Below the pieces are notes generated by a model. It was given only the letters and a program-made list of their open reading frames with translations, ran no database searches and was not told the DNA's origin. Position numbers and translations under genes: made by a program. From contig QHVH01000014.1 of the NCBI GenBank assembly GCA_003222245.1, forward strand, positions 1 through 64,000: a stretch of 64,000 nucleotides of DNA. The letters are read 5' to 3'. The stretch comes from Blastocatellia bacterium AA13. Its GTDB lineage: Bacteria > Acidobacteriota > Blastocatellia > UBA7656. Positions 1 through 8,120 of the stretch are shown here, in pieces (the stretch's first letter is position 1; each line of letters opens with the position of its first letter).

Positions 1-112
1 CAATCCTCGCTCGCAACACCTCCCGCTGCTCTGCCCTACCCTTACGCGTGATCGCTAATAACACCTCGCGCTCCGCCTCAGTCAGAATCACTTGTCCCTG
101 CGTCGATTTCAC
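1..112 (-). mobile_element. IS630-like transposase, N-terminal fragment cut by window edge
   Basis: The minus strand reads from a GTG at 110-112 without a stop to the window edge, about 37 codons. The peptide (VILTEAEREVLLAIT, then a basic stretch ending EQREVLRARI) resembles the N-terminal helix-turn-helix start of IS630/Tc1-type transposases, where acidic LTEAER-like segments precede a basic REVLRARI-like helix. Only the first tenth of such a protein would be visible, so the element boundary and intactness cannot be judged. Between it and spoT (113-314) I see no gene, only a short inverted repeat ACGCTA-CAC-TAGCGT near 166-180 that might belong to the element end. Confidence 0.55.
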
Positions 113-314
113 AGCCCCGGACTATATCACTTTACCGTTCGACTGTATAGACATTTAAGAGACGCTACACTAGCGTGTGAGATTTCTCGATATAACGCGG
201 GTACTGGAGAGATGTACACCCGTTCAGCCTCTGACATTGCTCCGATGAGAATGCCCGCCTCAATTCAGCGGAAGCAGTGCGACGACATTGCGAGAATCGC
301 CTTTTTATTCTTCC

Positions 315-2498
315 TCATACTTCCATCGGTTCGCCGGTTAATCGCTCGACTTCTATAACCCCATTCACCGATTTGACTGCGCTTGTAATTTTTTCGAGGT
401 GCTTCAGGTCGAAGATTTCAGCGGTTAACACAAGCTGGCCGCGGCCTTCTTCATCGAGAGAGGCCCTGATGTCGCGGATGTTTGTGCCTACGCCTGCGAT
501 CTTCTGAGTTACATCCGCCACCATGCCGGGACGGTCTTCCGTTACCAGTTTGAGAGTGATCGGGTAAGCGTCGGTTCGCTCCGAATCAGCCTTCATCCAT
601 TGCACTTCTATGATTCTTTCCGGGTTCACAAGCAAGCTTGGCGCATTGGGGCATCGAGTCGAATGAACGGCGACACCCTTCCCTCGGGTGATGTAACCCA
701 TTATCTGCTCGCCTCTGATCGGATTGCAGCAGCGCGCGCGGTAAACCATGATGTCGTCGATCCCTTTAACTACGATGCGGTCCTGTAAGCCAAGGGCGCG
801 CTTTACCACCTGTTTCAGCGTCGGCTTTTGTTCCTGCTCTATCTCGGCCGAGCGATCCGGCGGCAGCAGTTTTCCGATGACGCTGCGAGGAAGCACCTTA
901 CCATAGCCGACTGCCGCCAGCAGATCATCTTGACGCGCGCAGCCATATTCCGGAGCCAACCGATCGAGATCGCCGTTGGCCCTGATTTTTTTGACGCTCA
1001 GGCGATACTTCTCCGCTTCTTTCTCGAACAACTTTTCGCCAAGCTCAACCGCCATCGCCCGCTCGCTTTCGGCAAGATAGTGGCGAATCTTCGATCTCGC
1101 GCGGGAAGTCTTTACGAAGTTCATCCAATCGCGCGATGGATGGGCGGCGGGCGAAGTCATGATTTCCACCCGGTCTCCGTTGCGAACCTGGTATTTGAGC
1201 GGAACGATGCGGCCGTTTACCTTCGCACCCGTGCACGTCAGACCAACCTGCGTGTGAATCGCGAAGGCGAAATCTACGGGCGTGGCTCCGCGCGGCAACT
1301 CGATCACCCTGCCCTTAGGCGTAAAGCAATAGACTTCGTCTGGATATAGATCGAGCTTGAGAGAATCCAGAAACTCGCGGGAGTCCTTGACCTCCTGTTG
1401 CCATTCAACGAGGCGCTTGAGCCATACGAACGCCTCGTCCTCTTCATTGTGGGTTCCACGCCGGCCCTCTTTGTATTTCCAGTGGGCGGCAATACCTTCT
1501 TCGGCGATATTCTGCATCTCCTGGGTTCGAATCTGGACTTCGAAGGACTGACCGCTATCGCCGATAACCGAGGTGTGGATCGATCTGTAGAAATTTTCGC
1601 GAGGTATGGCAATCCAATCCTTGAATCGCCCTGGAATCGGCTTATATGCGGTATGGATGACGCCGAGCGCCGCGTAACAATCCTTGACGGACTCCGTGAT
1701 AATGCGGACGGCCACTAGATCATATACTTGATCGATCGTGATGTGCTGCCGCTTTAATTTCTGATATATGGAATAAAGACGTTTGATCCGTCCCTCGATC
1801 ACGTGAATTTGAATGTCCGATCCGCTCATCATCGCGAGAATGTGCTGCTTGATTTCCTCGAGGAACGCTTCCAATCGCGACCGGCGGCTCTCGACCTGCT
1901 CCTTTAGCTTCTGATGCTCTTCAGGTTCGAGATGCCTGAATGCAAGATCCTCCAGCTCGCCTCGCACGCGGGCCATTCCGAGCCGGTGCGCGATGGGCGA
2001 GTATACGTCGACGGTCTCTTGCGCGATGCGGCGGCGCTTTTCCGCGGGCAGGTACTCGAGCGTCCGCATATTGTGCAGGCGGTCGGCAAGCTTGACGAGA
2101 ACCACTCGAACATCGTCCACCATCGCGAGGAGCATCTTGCGCATATTCAATGCCTGCTGCTCCTCATAGGTGCTTTGATCAAGGCGTGCGATCTTTGTCA
2201 GTCCTTCGACAAGATGGGCAATTTCATCGCCGAAGTAATCTCTTATGTCGGTGATGGAAGTTTGTGTATCTTCGACGATGTCGTGAAGAAGGCCCGTCGC
2301 GACGCAGACTGGATCAAGCTTTAGCTCGGCCAGGATATTGGCCACTTCCAGAGGATGGATCAGATAGGGTTCGCCGGACTTACGTACTTGACCGCGATGC
2401 TCGCGAGCCGAGAATAGATAGGCCCTGCGAAGCAGTCCTTCGTCCGCGCCCGGATGATTCCGGCTTACGGTCTCGACGATTGTCTCGAAACGGATCAT
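315..2498 (-). CDS. spoT: Bifunctional (p)ppGpp synthetase/hydrolase, RelA/SpoT family
   Basis: A 727-residue stringent-response enzyme of normal long RSH length. The N-terminal HD hydrolase domain is visible (IHPLEVANIL near residue 47, LLHDIVEDT near 70), so ppGpp hydrolysis is likely retained. The synthetase domain lies around residues 240-350 and contains RFKDWIAIP followed by NFYRSIHTSV. A TGS domain follows (CFTPKGRVIELPRGATPVDFA, cut here), then a C-terminal ACT domain (EDRPGMVADVTQKIAGVGTN). It converts GTP/GDP plus ATP to pppGpp/ppGpp and reverses this. The ATG start is preceded by GGGAGATATCAACAG. It is the last gene before the transposase fragment; its upstream neighbour is the TPR lipoprotein, about 137 bp away. 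Confidence 0.95.
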   Translation of the reverse strand: MIRFETIVETVSRNHPGADEGLLRRAYLFSAREHRGQVRKSGEPYLIHPLEVANILAELKLDPVCVATGLLHDIVEDTQTSITDIRDYFGDEIAHLVEGLTKIARLDQSTYEEQQALNMRKMLLAMVDDVRVVLVKLADRLHNMRTLEYLPAEKRRRIAQETVDVYSPIAHRLGMARVRGELEDLAFRHLEPEEHQKLKEQVESRRSRLEAFLEEIKQHILAMMSGSDIQIHVIEGRIKRLYSIYQKLKRQHITIDQVYDLVAVRIITESVKDCYAALGVIHTAYKPIPGRFKDWIAIPRENFYRSIHTSVIGDSGQSFEVQIRTQEMQNIAEEGIAAHWKYKEGRRGTHNEEDEAFVWLKRLVEWQQEVKDSREFLDSLKLDLYPDEVYCFTPKGRVIELPRGATPVDFAFAIHTQVGLTCTGAKVNGRIVPLKYQVRNGDRVEIMTSPAAHPSRDWMNFVKTSRARSKIRHYLAESERAMAVELGEKLFEKEAEKYRLSVKKIRANGDLDRLAPEYGCARQDDLLAAVGYGKVLPRSVIGKLLPPDRSAEIEQEQKPTLKQVVKRALGLQDRIVVKGIDDIMVYRARCCNPIRGEQIMGYITRGKGVAVHSTRCPNAPSLLVNPERIIEVQWMKADSERTDAYPITLKLVTEDRPGMVADVTQKIAGVGTNIRDIRASLDEEGRGQLVLTAEIFDLKHLEKITSAVKSVNGVIEVERLTGEPMEV

Positions 2499-2635
2499 CT
2501 GTTGATATCTCCCGGGCTGCCCACCCGAGTTCTCGATATGGATCGACTTTATTCGATGTCCCCATAAAACGATGAGGTGACAGCCTGAACGGCCATCACC
2601 TCGGATTCTAACACAGGTTGTAGGTTAATCCACTT

Positions 2636-3460
2636 TTACGTGCCGGACTGCCCGCCGGCGGCAGCAGCCTGCTGCTCGTGAAACTTCTTGTAGTTCTTGT
2701 CAGATACATCAATCTGTTTGTCTATATCTGTCTTGCGCTGCGGATTCGATTCGATCTTCCGTTCCTCTATATAAATCAGCTTCTCGTAAATCCAGGCATC
2801 GGCATAGTCGGCTTTGATCGAAATCGCTTTCTGCAGGTACTCGTGCCCCTTCGTGATGATTGGCTTCATCTTGTCAGAGACATTTGCTGGAATCGGCAAC
2901 TGTTGTTGTGACGCTCCCACCAATTTCAGATAAGGCCGGCTGAGGTCATAGGATTCTTGCCAGTAGCCCTGACCGATCGTGTAGAACACCGCGGCCTTGG
3001 TCGCGGCTTCCCCGGACAAATCCGCTCGCTTGAGCAATGACTCTCGCGCCTTCTGTTTATAGCTGTCGGCCTTGTCTGGAGTCATGCGGGCCATCTGCTC
3101 GTAGACTTTTGCTTCAAAGGCATAGGCTTGATCAACCGCTTTCGGATTGTTCTGGTTCTTCTGAATTATCGTCTCGTAAGCGGCGATTGTGTCGCGGCCC
3201 AGGCCCTCGGTCAGATTCTGGTCAAAGAGAGCATTGACCGATCGAGCATAGTAGAGTTGGGCATTGGTAAGATCGGGGGCGAGATCGAGAGCCCGCTGAA
3301 ACTTCTCGCGCGCCAGATCGAACCTTCCCTTGTTGAACTCGCGGACGCCTTCGTTGAGGCTGTCCTTGGCTCGCAGTTTGTTGATGAACCCGCAGCCGGG
3401 CGTTCCGGCGACGAGCGCAGCCAGTCCGACCACGAGCAATGATTTCCTCCACCAGTTCAC
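2636..3460 (-). CDS. TPR-containing lipoprotein
   Basis: A 274-residue protein with a lipoprotein signal peptide: hydrophobic residues 8-20, then a lipobox-like TPGC with Cys at about 23. Tetratricopeptide-like helices follow (FNKGRFDLAREKFQRALDLA around residues 43-62). The start is GTG behind GGGAGATACAC. The start lies only 18 bp from the ExbD stop, so it should be the last gene of the tonB-exbBDD operon. Lipoprotein TPR partners are common beside Ton/Tol motors, where they may scaffold envelope complexes; that role is inference. The C-terminus is Gln/Ala/Gly-rich and probably flexible. Confidence 0.85.
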   Translation of the reverse strand: MNWWRKSLLVVGLAALVAGTPGCGFINKLRAKDSLNEGVREFNKGRFDLAREKFQRALDLAPDLTNAQLYYARSVNALFDQNLTEGLGRDTIAAYETIIQKNQNNPKAVDQAYAFEAKVYEQMARMTPDKADSYKQKARESLLKRADLSGEAATKAAVFYTIGQGYWQESYDLSRPYLKLVGASQQQLPIPANVSDKMKPIITKGHEYLQKAISIKADYADAWIYEKLIYIEERKIESNPQRKTDIDKQIDVSDKNYKKFHEQQAAAAGGQSGT

Positions 3461-3478
3461 GTGTATCTCCCTCTTCTG

Positions 3479-3931
3479 CTATTGCAGATAGTCTATTTGC
3501 AATCCGATGGGGGTGGCCCCCGCGCCCTTTACCACGTCGATGACCGACACAATGTCACCGTACGGCTTGTCTTTGGGCGCCTTGATGAAGATCGTCTTAT
3601 CCGGACGATTTTCGAGCAGATCCTTCAGCGTGCCGGCGAGCTCCGGAAGCTGCATCGCCTTAGAGTTCAGCTCCACTGTTTGATCGAGACCGCTGCCGGT
3701 CTTTACGTCGACCATCAGCAGATCAGAAGGCGGCACCGGCTTGTTAGGATCGTTTTCCTGCGGTTTTTCCGGGATCTTCGTTTCAAAACGAGCCGGCTTC
3801 AGCGGCGCGATCACCATAAAGATGATCAGGAGTACGAGCAGCACGTCGATGAGCGGCGTCACATTAATATAAGGCGGCGCCGTCTTAGTAAACCTCCGCG
3901 GTGCTATTTCTTCAGAACTGTCTTTTGCCAT
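3479..3931 (-). CDS. exbD: ExbD/TolR-family biopolymer transport protein (second copy)
   Basis: A 150-residue protein with the ExbD layout: short cytoplasmic N-terminus, one membrane helix preceded by the conserved VTPLIDVLLVLLIIFMV segment (Asp in the helix is the proton-path residue of the family), then a periplasmic domain. It works with ExbB/MotA-type channel proteins to energise TonB. The neighbouring gene at 4000 encodes a different ExbD, so the operon carries two, as is usual in several Gram-negative phyla where heteromers are suspected. The periplasmic half has IFIKAPKDKPYGDIVSVID, a motif matched closely in the sister copy. The spacing to the first copy is 68 bp. Confidence 0.93.
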   Translation of the reverse strand: MAKDSSEEIAPRRFTKTAPPYINVTPLIDVLLVLLIIFMVIAPLKPARFETKIPEKPQENDPNKPVPPSDLLMVDVKTGSGLDQTVELNSKAMQLPELAGTLKDLLENRPDKTIFIKAPKDKPYGDIVSVIDVVKGAGATPIGLQIDYLQ

Positions 3932-3999
3932 TGTTTCTCTCGACGAGGCTGGCCTGCCCGCCTGCCAAACCGCAAACCAGCCGGAAAATCGGAGTAAAA

Positions 4000-4464
4000 T
4001 TACTTGGCAGGCGTCGCACCCGCTGTCGATCCGGGACTTCCCTTTTCTTTCTCGGCCACGAGACCGATCCGATCAAACCCCGCCTCTCTAATCGAGTCAA
4101 TCACCGACACAACGGTGCCGTATTTGACCGACTTGTCGCTTTTGACGTAGACAACCTGTTCAGCAGGCGGCTTGTCCTTCAGCATCGTTTTGACCTTTTG
4201 AGGGATGTCGGCTTGCTGAACTCTGTCGCGGCCAAGGTAGAAGAGTCCATCCGTGGTGATAGCTACGACAACCGACGTCTCTTTCACGATGTTGGGATCG
4301 GGATCTGGATACTTAGAGTTGGGAAGCACCACGCTGACGCCGCTTTGCAACATCGGCGTTATCACCATGAAAATGATCAGCAGGACGAGCATCACGTCGA
4401 CCATCGGCGTGACGTTTATATCGGCGACGAATCCGCCTTCGCCGCTTCCGGTTTGCATTCCCAT
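4000..4464 (-). CDS. exbD: ExbD/TolR-family biopolymer transport protein (first copy)
   Basis: A 154-residue ExbD with the membrane-helix motif VTPMVDVMLVLLIIFMV at about residues 20-36 and a periplasmic domain containing VYVKSDKSVKYGTVVSVID. A Ser/Gly/Pro/Ala-rich tail ends the protein. The ATG is preceded by GAGGTAAGACA; this Shine-Dalgarno site overlaps the ExbB stop codon, so translation of the two is probably coupled. Expected role: partner of ExbB in the proton-driven motor that powers TonB in the inner membrane. Confidence 0.94.
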   Translation of the reverse strand: MGMQTGSGEGGFVADINVTPMVDVMLVLLIIFMVITPMLQSGVSVVLPNSKYPDPDPNIVKETSVVVAITTDGLFYLGRDRVQQADIPQKVKTMLKDKPPAEQVVYVKSDKSVKYGTVVSVIDSIREAGFDRIGLVAEKEKGSPGSTAGATPAK

Positions 4465-4468
4465 TGTC

Positions 4469-5236
4469 TTACCTCATTTCGCGCTTCTTGATGAAGTAGT
4501 CGATCAGCTCGCCAGAAGAGTTATCCATCTCGATGGTGAACGCCTCAACCTTGTTCGTGAAGATGTTGAACGCCCAGACGGCGGGAATGGCGACCAGAAG
4601 ACCGAAAGCGGTCTCAATCAGCGCCTCCGAGATTCCGCCGGCGACCGCGGCTATACCGGTTCCTTCGGCTGCCTTCATTCCCTGGAATGCGCCGATAATG
4701 CCGATAACGGTTCCCAGCAAGCCCACGAAGGGCGCAGTCGAACCGATAGTAGCCAATCCGGAAAGGCCCCTGCGCAATTCGGCGGTCTTTAATGCCGTCG
4801 TACGTTGAAGCGCACGCCGAGCTGCATCCATAGTCGTTCCAGGAATATCAGCTCCCATTTGATGGGCCTGAAACTCTTGAAGCCCCGCGTTCACCACCAT
4901 AGCGAGGTGGGATTTCTTATGTCTGTCGGAAATGGCGATTGCTTCGTCAATACGGTTGTCGCGAAGAGCGGCCGCGACTTTTGGAGCAAACTGCCGGGAC
5001 TGGTTCCGCGCAGCGTTGTAGGTCAACCAGCGCTCCACCATAATCGCGATTGAGTACATGCTCATCAGGGCGAGCACGATCGCAACCACGATTGCGGGCC
5101 ATTTCATCTTTTGAATCATGCCCCAAAGTGAGAAGTCCTCGGTCTGGGCTGGCTGCCCGCCGCCTGCATCCGCCGCCTGAAATAGGAACAGAGCGAGCTT
5201 ACTGCCCGCCAGCCATAGATTCGATAGAAGTAGCAT
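4469..5236 (-). CDS. exbB: MotA/TolQ/ExbB proton channel family protein
   Basis: A 255-residue inner-membrane protein of the ExbB/TolQ family. One membrane segment lies near residues 47-68 and two more in the second half, including the conserved channel signature FVGLLGTVIGIIGAFQGM and a last helix ending in LLVAIPAVWAFNIF. It carries an extra N-terminal hydrophobic stretch (LLSNLWLAGSKLALFLF) that could be a signal-like segment, as in several long ExbB proteins. A strong GGAGGG precedes the ATG. It follows tonB by 157 bp and precedes two exbD genes, giving a complete motor: TonB, ExbB, ExbD, ExbD. Confidence 0.95.
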   Translation of the reverse strand: MLLLSNLWLAGSKLALFLFQAADAGGGQPAQTEDFSLWGMIQKMKWPAIVVAIVLALMSMYSIAIMVERWLTYNAARNQSRQFAPKVAAALRDNRIDEAIAISDRHKKSHLAMVVNAGLQEFQAHQMGADIPGTTMDAARRALQRTTALKTAELRRGLSGLATIGSTAPFVGLLGTVIGIIGAFQGMKAAEGTGIAAVAGGISEALIETAFGLLVAIPAVWAFNIFTNKVEAFTIEMDNSSGELIDYFIKKREMR

Positions 5237-5393
5237 CGGTTGAAACCCTCCAATTCAAATTTCGAACTCGTCCGAGGCGGGCGTCTCGCCCGCCTCACTA
5301 AACTATTAACTCACGAAGCCCACGGAAGCCCCGCGCTCTCTCTTGCTCTTCGACTCATCTGCATGACTTATATCAGAACCTTATATCCGAAAT

Positions 5394-6155
5394 TTACATC
5401 TGGAAGTTGAACGTTATTGTGCCGATTACTTTCACCGCGGTACCGCTGAGCAGCGTCGGCTTGAATTTCCACCCCTTGGCGGCGCTTGTCGCCGCGTCCT
5501 TCAGCAGCGGATGGCCTGAAACTGGTCGAGCCGATTCGACATTGCCGCTTTCATCAATCGTGATTTCGATAACGACAGTGCCTGTTACGCGCGCCGCCTT
5601 TGCCAATGGAGGATATGACGGTTCTAGTTTTTTGATCGCCTCGCCCTGCAGCACGCCTCCGGACTTTCTAATGACCTTGGGGATTTCTTTTGGAGGAGGA
5701 GGCGGCGGCGGAGCTTCAGGCGGAGCAGTATCGCGAAACACAGGCACGCCGCCAGGTACGCCCCCCGGCACTCCGCCGGGAACGCCGCCGGGTACGCCGC
5801 CCTCGACGCCGCCCTGAACACCGCTGGTTGCGATAACCGGCGGAGCCGCTGATGGCGGCTTGATCTCCTTAGGCGGTTCCTTTGCGGCGACGAAGCCGGT
5901 CGGAGCTTCGACCTTCACCACCTTAGGCTGCGGCGCACTCGGAGGAGGCGGAGGAGGCGGCGGTGGCGGAGGCGGAGGCGTTGCAAGCAACGTCAGCGCC
6001 TCAAACTGTTCATTAAGCTTCGCGTCGTATAGGAAGATTCCGGCGATAATCACCGCGGAGAGTAGACTGACCCAGATCACTGCCGTCGTGAAGAAGAATA
6101 TCCAGCGATTGTCCTTTTTCTTTATCGCCGAGGATACGACTAGTTGCTCAAACAT
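5394..6155 (-). CDS. tonB: Energy transducer TonB with poly-Pro and GGVP repeats
   Basis: A 253-residue TonB. An N-terminal membrane helix lies at about residues 20-43. A periplasmic linker contains a run of 13 prolines, Lys/Pro-rich sequence and five or more GGVP units near residues 114-140, then a second Pro run. The C-terminal TonB domain covers about 165-253 (LEPSYPPLAKAARVTGTVVI, DAATSAAKGWKFKPT, IGTITFNFQM). It carries energy from the ExbB/ExbD motor to outer-membrane receptors. TGGAGGACACTA precedes the ATG. The linker is built from low-complexity DNA (GGC/GGA and GGNGTNCC repeats), so its length probably varies between strains. Confidence 0.95.
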   Translation of the reverse strand: MFEQLVVSSAIKKKDNRWIFFFTTAVIWVSLLSAVIIAGIFLYDAKLNEQFEALTLLATPPPPPPPPPPPPPSAPQPKVVKVEAPTGFVAAKEPPKEIKPPSAAPPVIATSGVQGGVEGGVPGGVPGGVPGGVPGGVPVFRDTAPPEAPPPPPPPKEIPKVIRKSGGVLQGEAIKKLEPSYPPLAKAARVTGTVVIEITIDESGNVESARPVSGHPLLKDAATSAAKGWKFKPTLLSGTAVKVIGTITFNFQM

Positions 6156-6562
6156 TAGTGTCCTCCAACTGGCGTGTTGGGAATCGGAACAGCGAGATTG
6201 TCAACTCCCGACACAAAACTATGCACTTCTTGCGATTGTCGGGACCGGTCGATGAACGGCCATTGCCACGAGGCTCCGCGTACGTAAGCCGCTCGAATTA
6301 GCCGCTTTTGCTCACAAAACTCGGTTATTTGCTGTCGTGCTTGAGGTCAACTAAAAACCGGCTGAGTCTATACTCGCTTCCCCGACAAGTCAAGAAAATT
6401 CGCTATAACTCAACCCTCAGTTAGACACCGGCAACGGACTATTTGTTCCCTTGTGGCTCCTACACTTAAGAGCTTTTTCAAAGGGTGGGCCAGCCGCTGC
6501 TAACACGTCCATTCAGTCCGTCTCAAGGCGCTTCCACTGCTCCGCGTGCGCGACCTTACTGA
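6156..6562. other. Gene-free stretch upstream of tonB
   Basis: About 400 bp between the secF stop and the tonB start. No convincing gene is visible on either strand. It holds an inverted repeat TCCCGACA (6206-6213) / TGTCGGGA (6237-6244), a third CCCCGACA copy at about 6380-6387, and a possible minus-strand promoter. It is the likely promoter and operator region of the tonB operon. Confidence 0.6.
6367..6393 (-). promoter_or_regulatory. Possible sigma-70-type promoter of the tonB operon
   Basis: On the minus strand TTGACT (6388-6393) is followed after 15 bp by TATAGA (6367-6372). The -35 is good, the -10 fair and the spacer short, so this is only a candidate. A CCCCGACA box lies in the spacer and would place any regulator binding there directly in competition with polymerase. 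Confidence 0.3.
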
Positions 6563-8071
6563 TCAAACTCCAACTGCCGTGCGATTGCCGGTCCGCGCCT
6601 GAACCGTAGGCGAACCGCCAAGTTTGTTTCTGCCGGCAGTCCCGCCGGTCAGGTATTGCCACCACAACATTATCGGGCTTGCGACAGCTACCGAAGAGTA
6701 GGTTCCTATGATGATTCCGATAGTCAGGGCCAGCGAAAATCCGCGGAGAACCTCGCCTCCAAATAGGAGTATGGCGACTACCGATATGAACGTTAGTCCC
6801 GCCGCGATGATCGTCCGCGAAAGCGTCTGGTTGATGGCGTCGTTCGTGATCTGTACCAAGCTGTCGCGCCGCCGCAGCCTGAGGTTTTCTCGAATGCGGT
6901 CGAAAATGACGATCGTATCGTTCATCGAGTAACCGACGAGGGTAAGGAGCGCGGCCACCACGGTCAGATCTATTTCTTGTCGGAGAATGCTGAATATACC
7001 GAGCGTAATCATAACGTCATGAAAGACGGCAAGCACCGCCGCGACGCCGTAAATCCACTGGAAACGAAAAGCAATGTAGACAAGCATTCCCGCGAGCGCG
7101 GCGAGCGTTACATAGATCGCTCGATTTCGAAGATCCTGCCCAACCTGTGGGCCTACCACATCCGCTGATACAATTGCCCAGGAGCCCGTGAAGAAAAACG
7201 GATCCATCTTAGCAAGCAGGTCCGGCGACACATCCTGCACCACGATTTCACTGAGATCCCTAATCACGCCGTTTCGAGCCGTTCGATACTTGCTAGTTGC
7301 TTCCGCCGCTTTCTTATAGGTGTCAGCCGCGTTGGCCTGGCCGCCGATGCCAAGCGGATCTATGCGCGAAAGAGCGTTCTCGATTTCAGTCGTACCCTCG
7401 AGATTCAGGTCAATCTTCCCGGCGTAAAAACGCGCCAGGAGCGCCGCTTTCATTTTATTCTGATCGAGCGGGACATTCGTGTTTGTATTGAAATTCGCGC
7501 TTTGAAGAGTGAGGATGTCGCGAATGAATCCGTGTTGGGCTCCGTCCCTGAGAGCGACTATCTGATCGCCGATCTGACGGTACGGATGCACTCCTGGAAA
7601 ACTCTGCTGATCAATTCCCAGCGGATCGAACTGCCGCAGCTCCTGCTCAATGCCTTCGGCGTCGATCGTATTTACATTGACTTTTCCCGCTGAGTCTTCG
7701 CCGGATGGATTCAGTCGCTGAAGCGCGCGGATGATCGCCCTCTTTGTTTCGTCAATGCGCTTTTCAGCCTCGTTTCCAAGCTCAGGCGCGCGGATCAACA
7801 TCTCGGTCGGTTTCGCAATGTCGCTCTGAATCGTCACCTTACTGGTGTCTATTTCAGAGTTGCTGGATAAGACCGAGCGGATCTGTTCGGGGCTATGCGG
7901 CTCGTTGAATCTCACGGTAAGCACAGTGCCGCCGGAGAAATCGACTCCGAGATTGAAGCCCCTGAACTGGACCGAGATCGCGCCGAATACGAGGAGGATG
8001 ATCGTGATTGCGATGAAGTACTTCTTCGCGCCGATCCAGTTGATAGACGGGTTCTTAAAGAGCTCTACCAT
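6563..8071 (-). CDS. secF: Protein translocase subunit SecF with large duplicated insert
   Basis: SecF is the inner-membrane, proton-driven partner of SecD that pulls exported proteins into the periplasm. At 502 residues this one is far longer than the usual 300 or so. TM1 (about 17-38) is followed by the standard GVDFSGG motif at 42-48; the last five membrane helices start near residue 318 and include VGYSMNDTIVIFDRIREN. Between them, about residues 113-290 are extra. The extra part contains two related units, one with FDPLGI at 148-153 and one with IDPLGI at 237-242, each preceded by an I-E-x-x-L helix and followed by a G-x-I-R-D-x motif. It starts 49 bp after the secD stop; no clear Shine-Dalgarno is visible. 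Confidence 0.93.
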   Translation of the reverse strand: MVELFKNPSINWIGAKKYFIAITIILLVFGAISVQFRGFNLGVDFSGGTVLTVRFNEPHSPEQIRSVLSSNSEIDTSKVTIQSDIAKPTEMLIRAPELGNEAEKRIDETKRAIIRALQRLNPSGEDSAGKVNVNTIDAEGIEQELRQFDPLGIDQQSFPGVHPYRQIGDQIVALRDGAQHGFIRDILTLQSANFNTNTNVPLDQNKMKAALLARFYAGKIDLNLEGTTEIENALSRIDPLGIGGQANAADTYKKAAEATSKYRTARNGVIRDLSEIVVQDVSPDLLAKMDPFFFTGSWAIVSADVVGPQVGQDLRNRAIYVTLAALAGMLVYIAFRFQWIYGVAAVLAVFHDVMITLGIFSILRQEIDLTVVAALLTLVGYSMNDTIVIFDRIRENLRLRRRDSLVQITNDAINQTLSRTIIAAGLTFISVVAILLFGGEVLRGFSLALTIGIIIGTYSSVAVASPIMLWWQYLTGGTAGRNKLGGSPTVQARTGNRTAVGV

Positions 8072-8120
8072 ATCGAATTAGTGCGGGGGCCGGTTCGACC
8101 GGTCGAGCCGCGTTCTCCAA

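Noticed and set aside
828-1349. Long plus-strand frame opposite spoT
   Set aside because: Antisense shadow of a clearly recognised gene; no domain features of its own.
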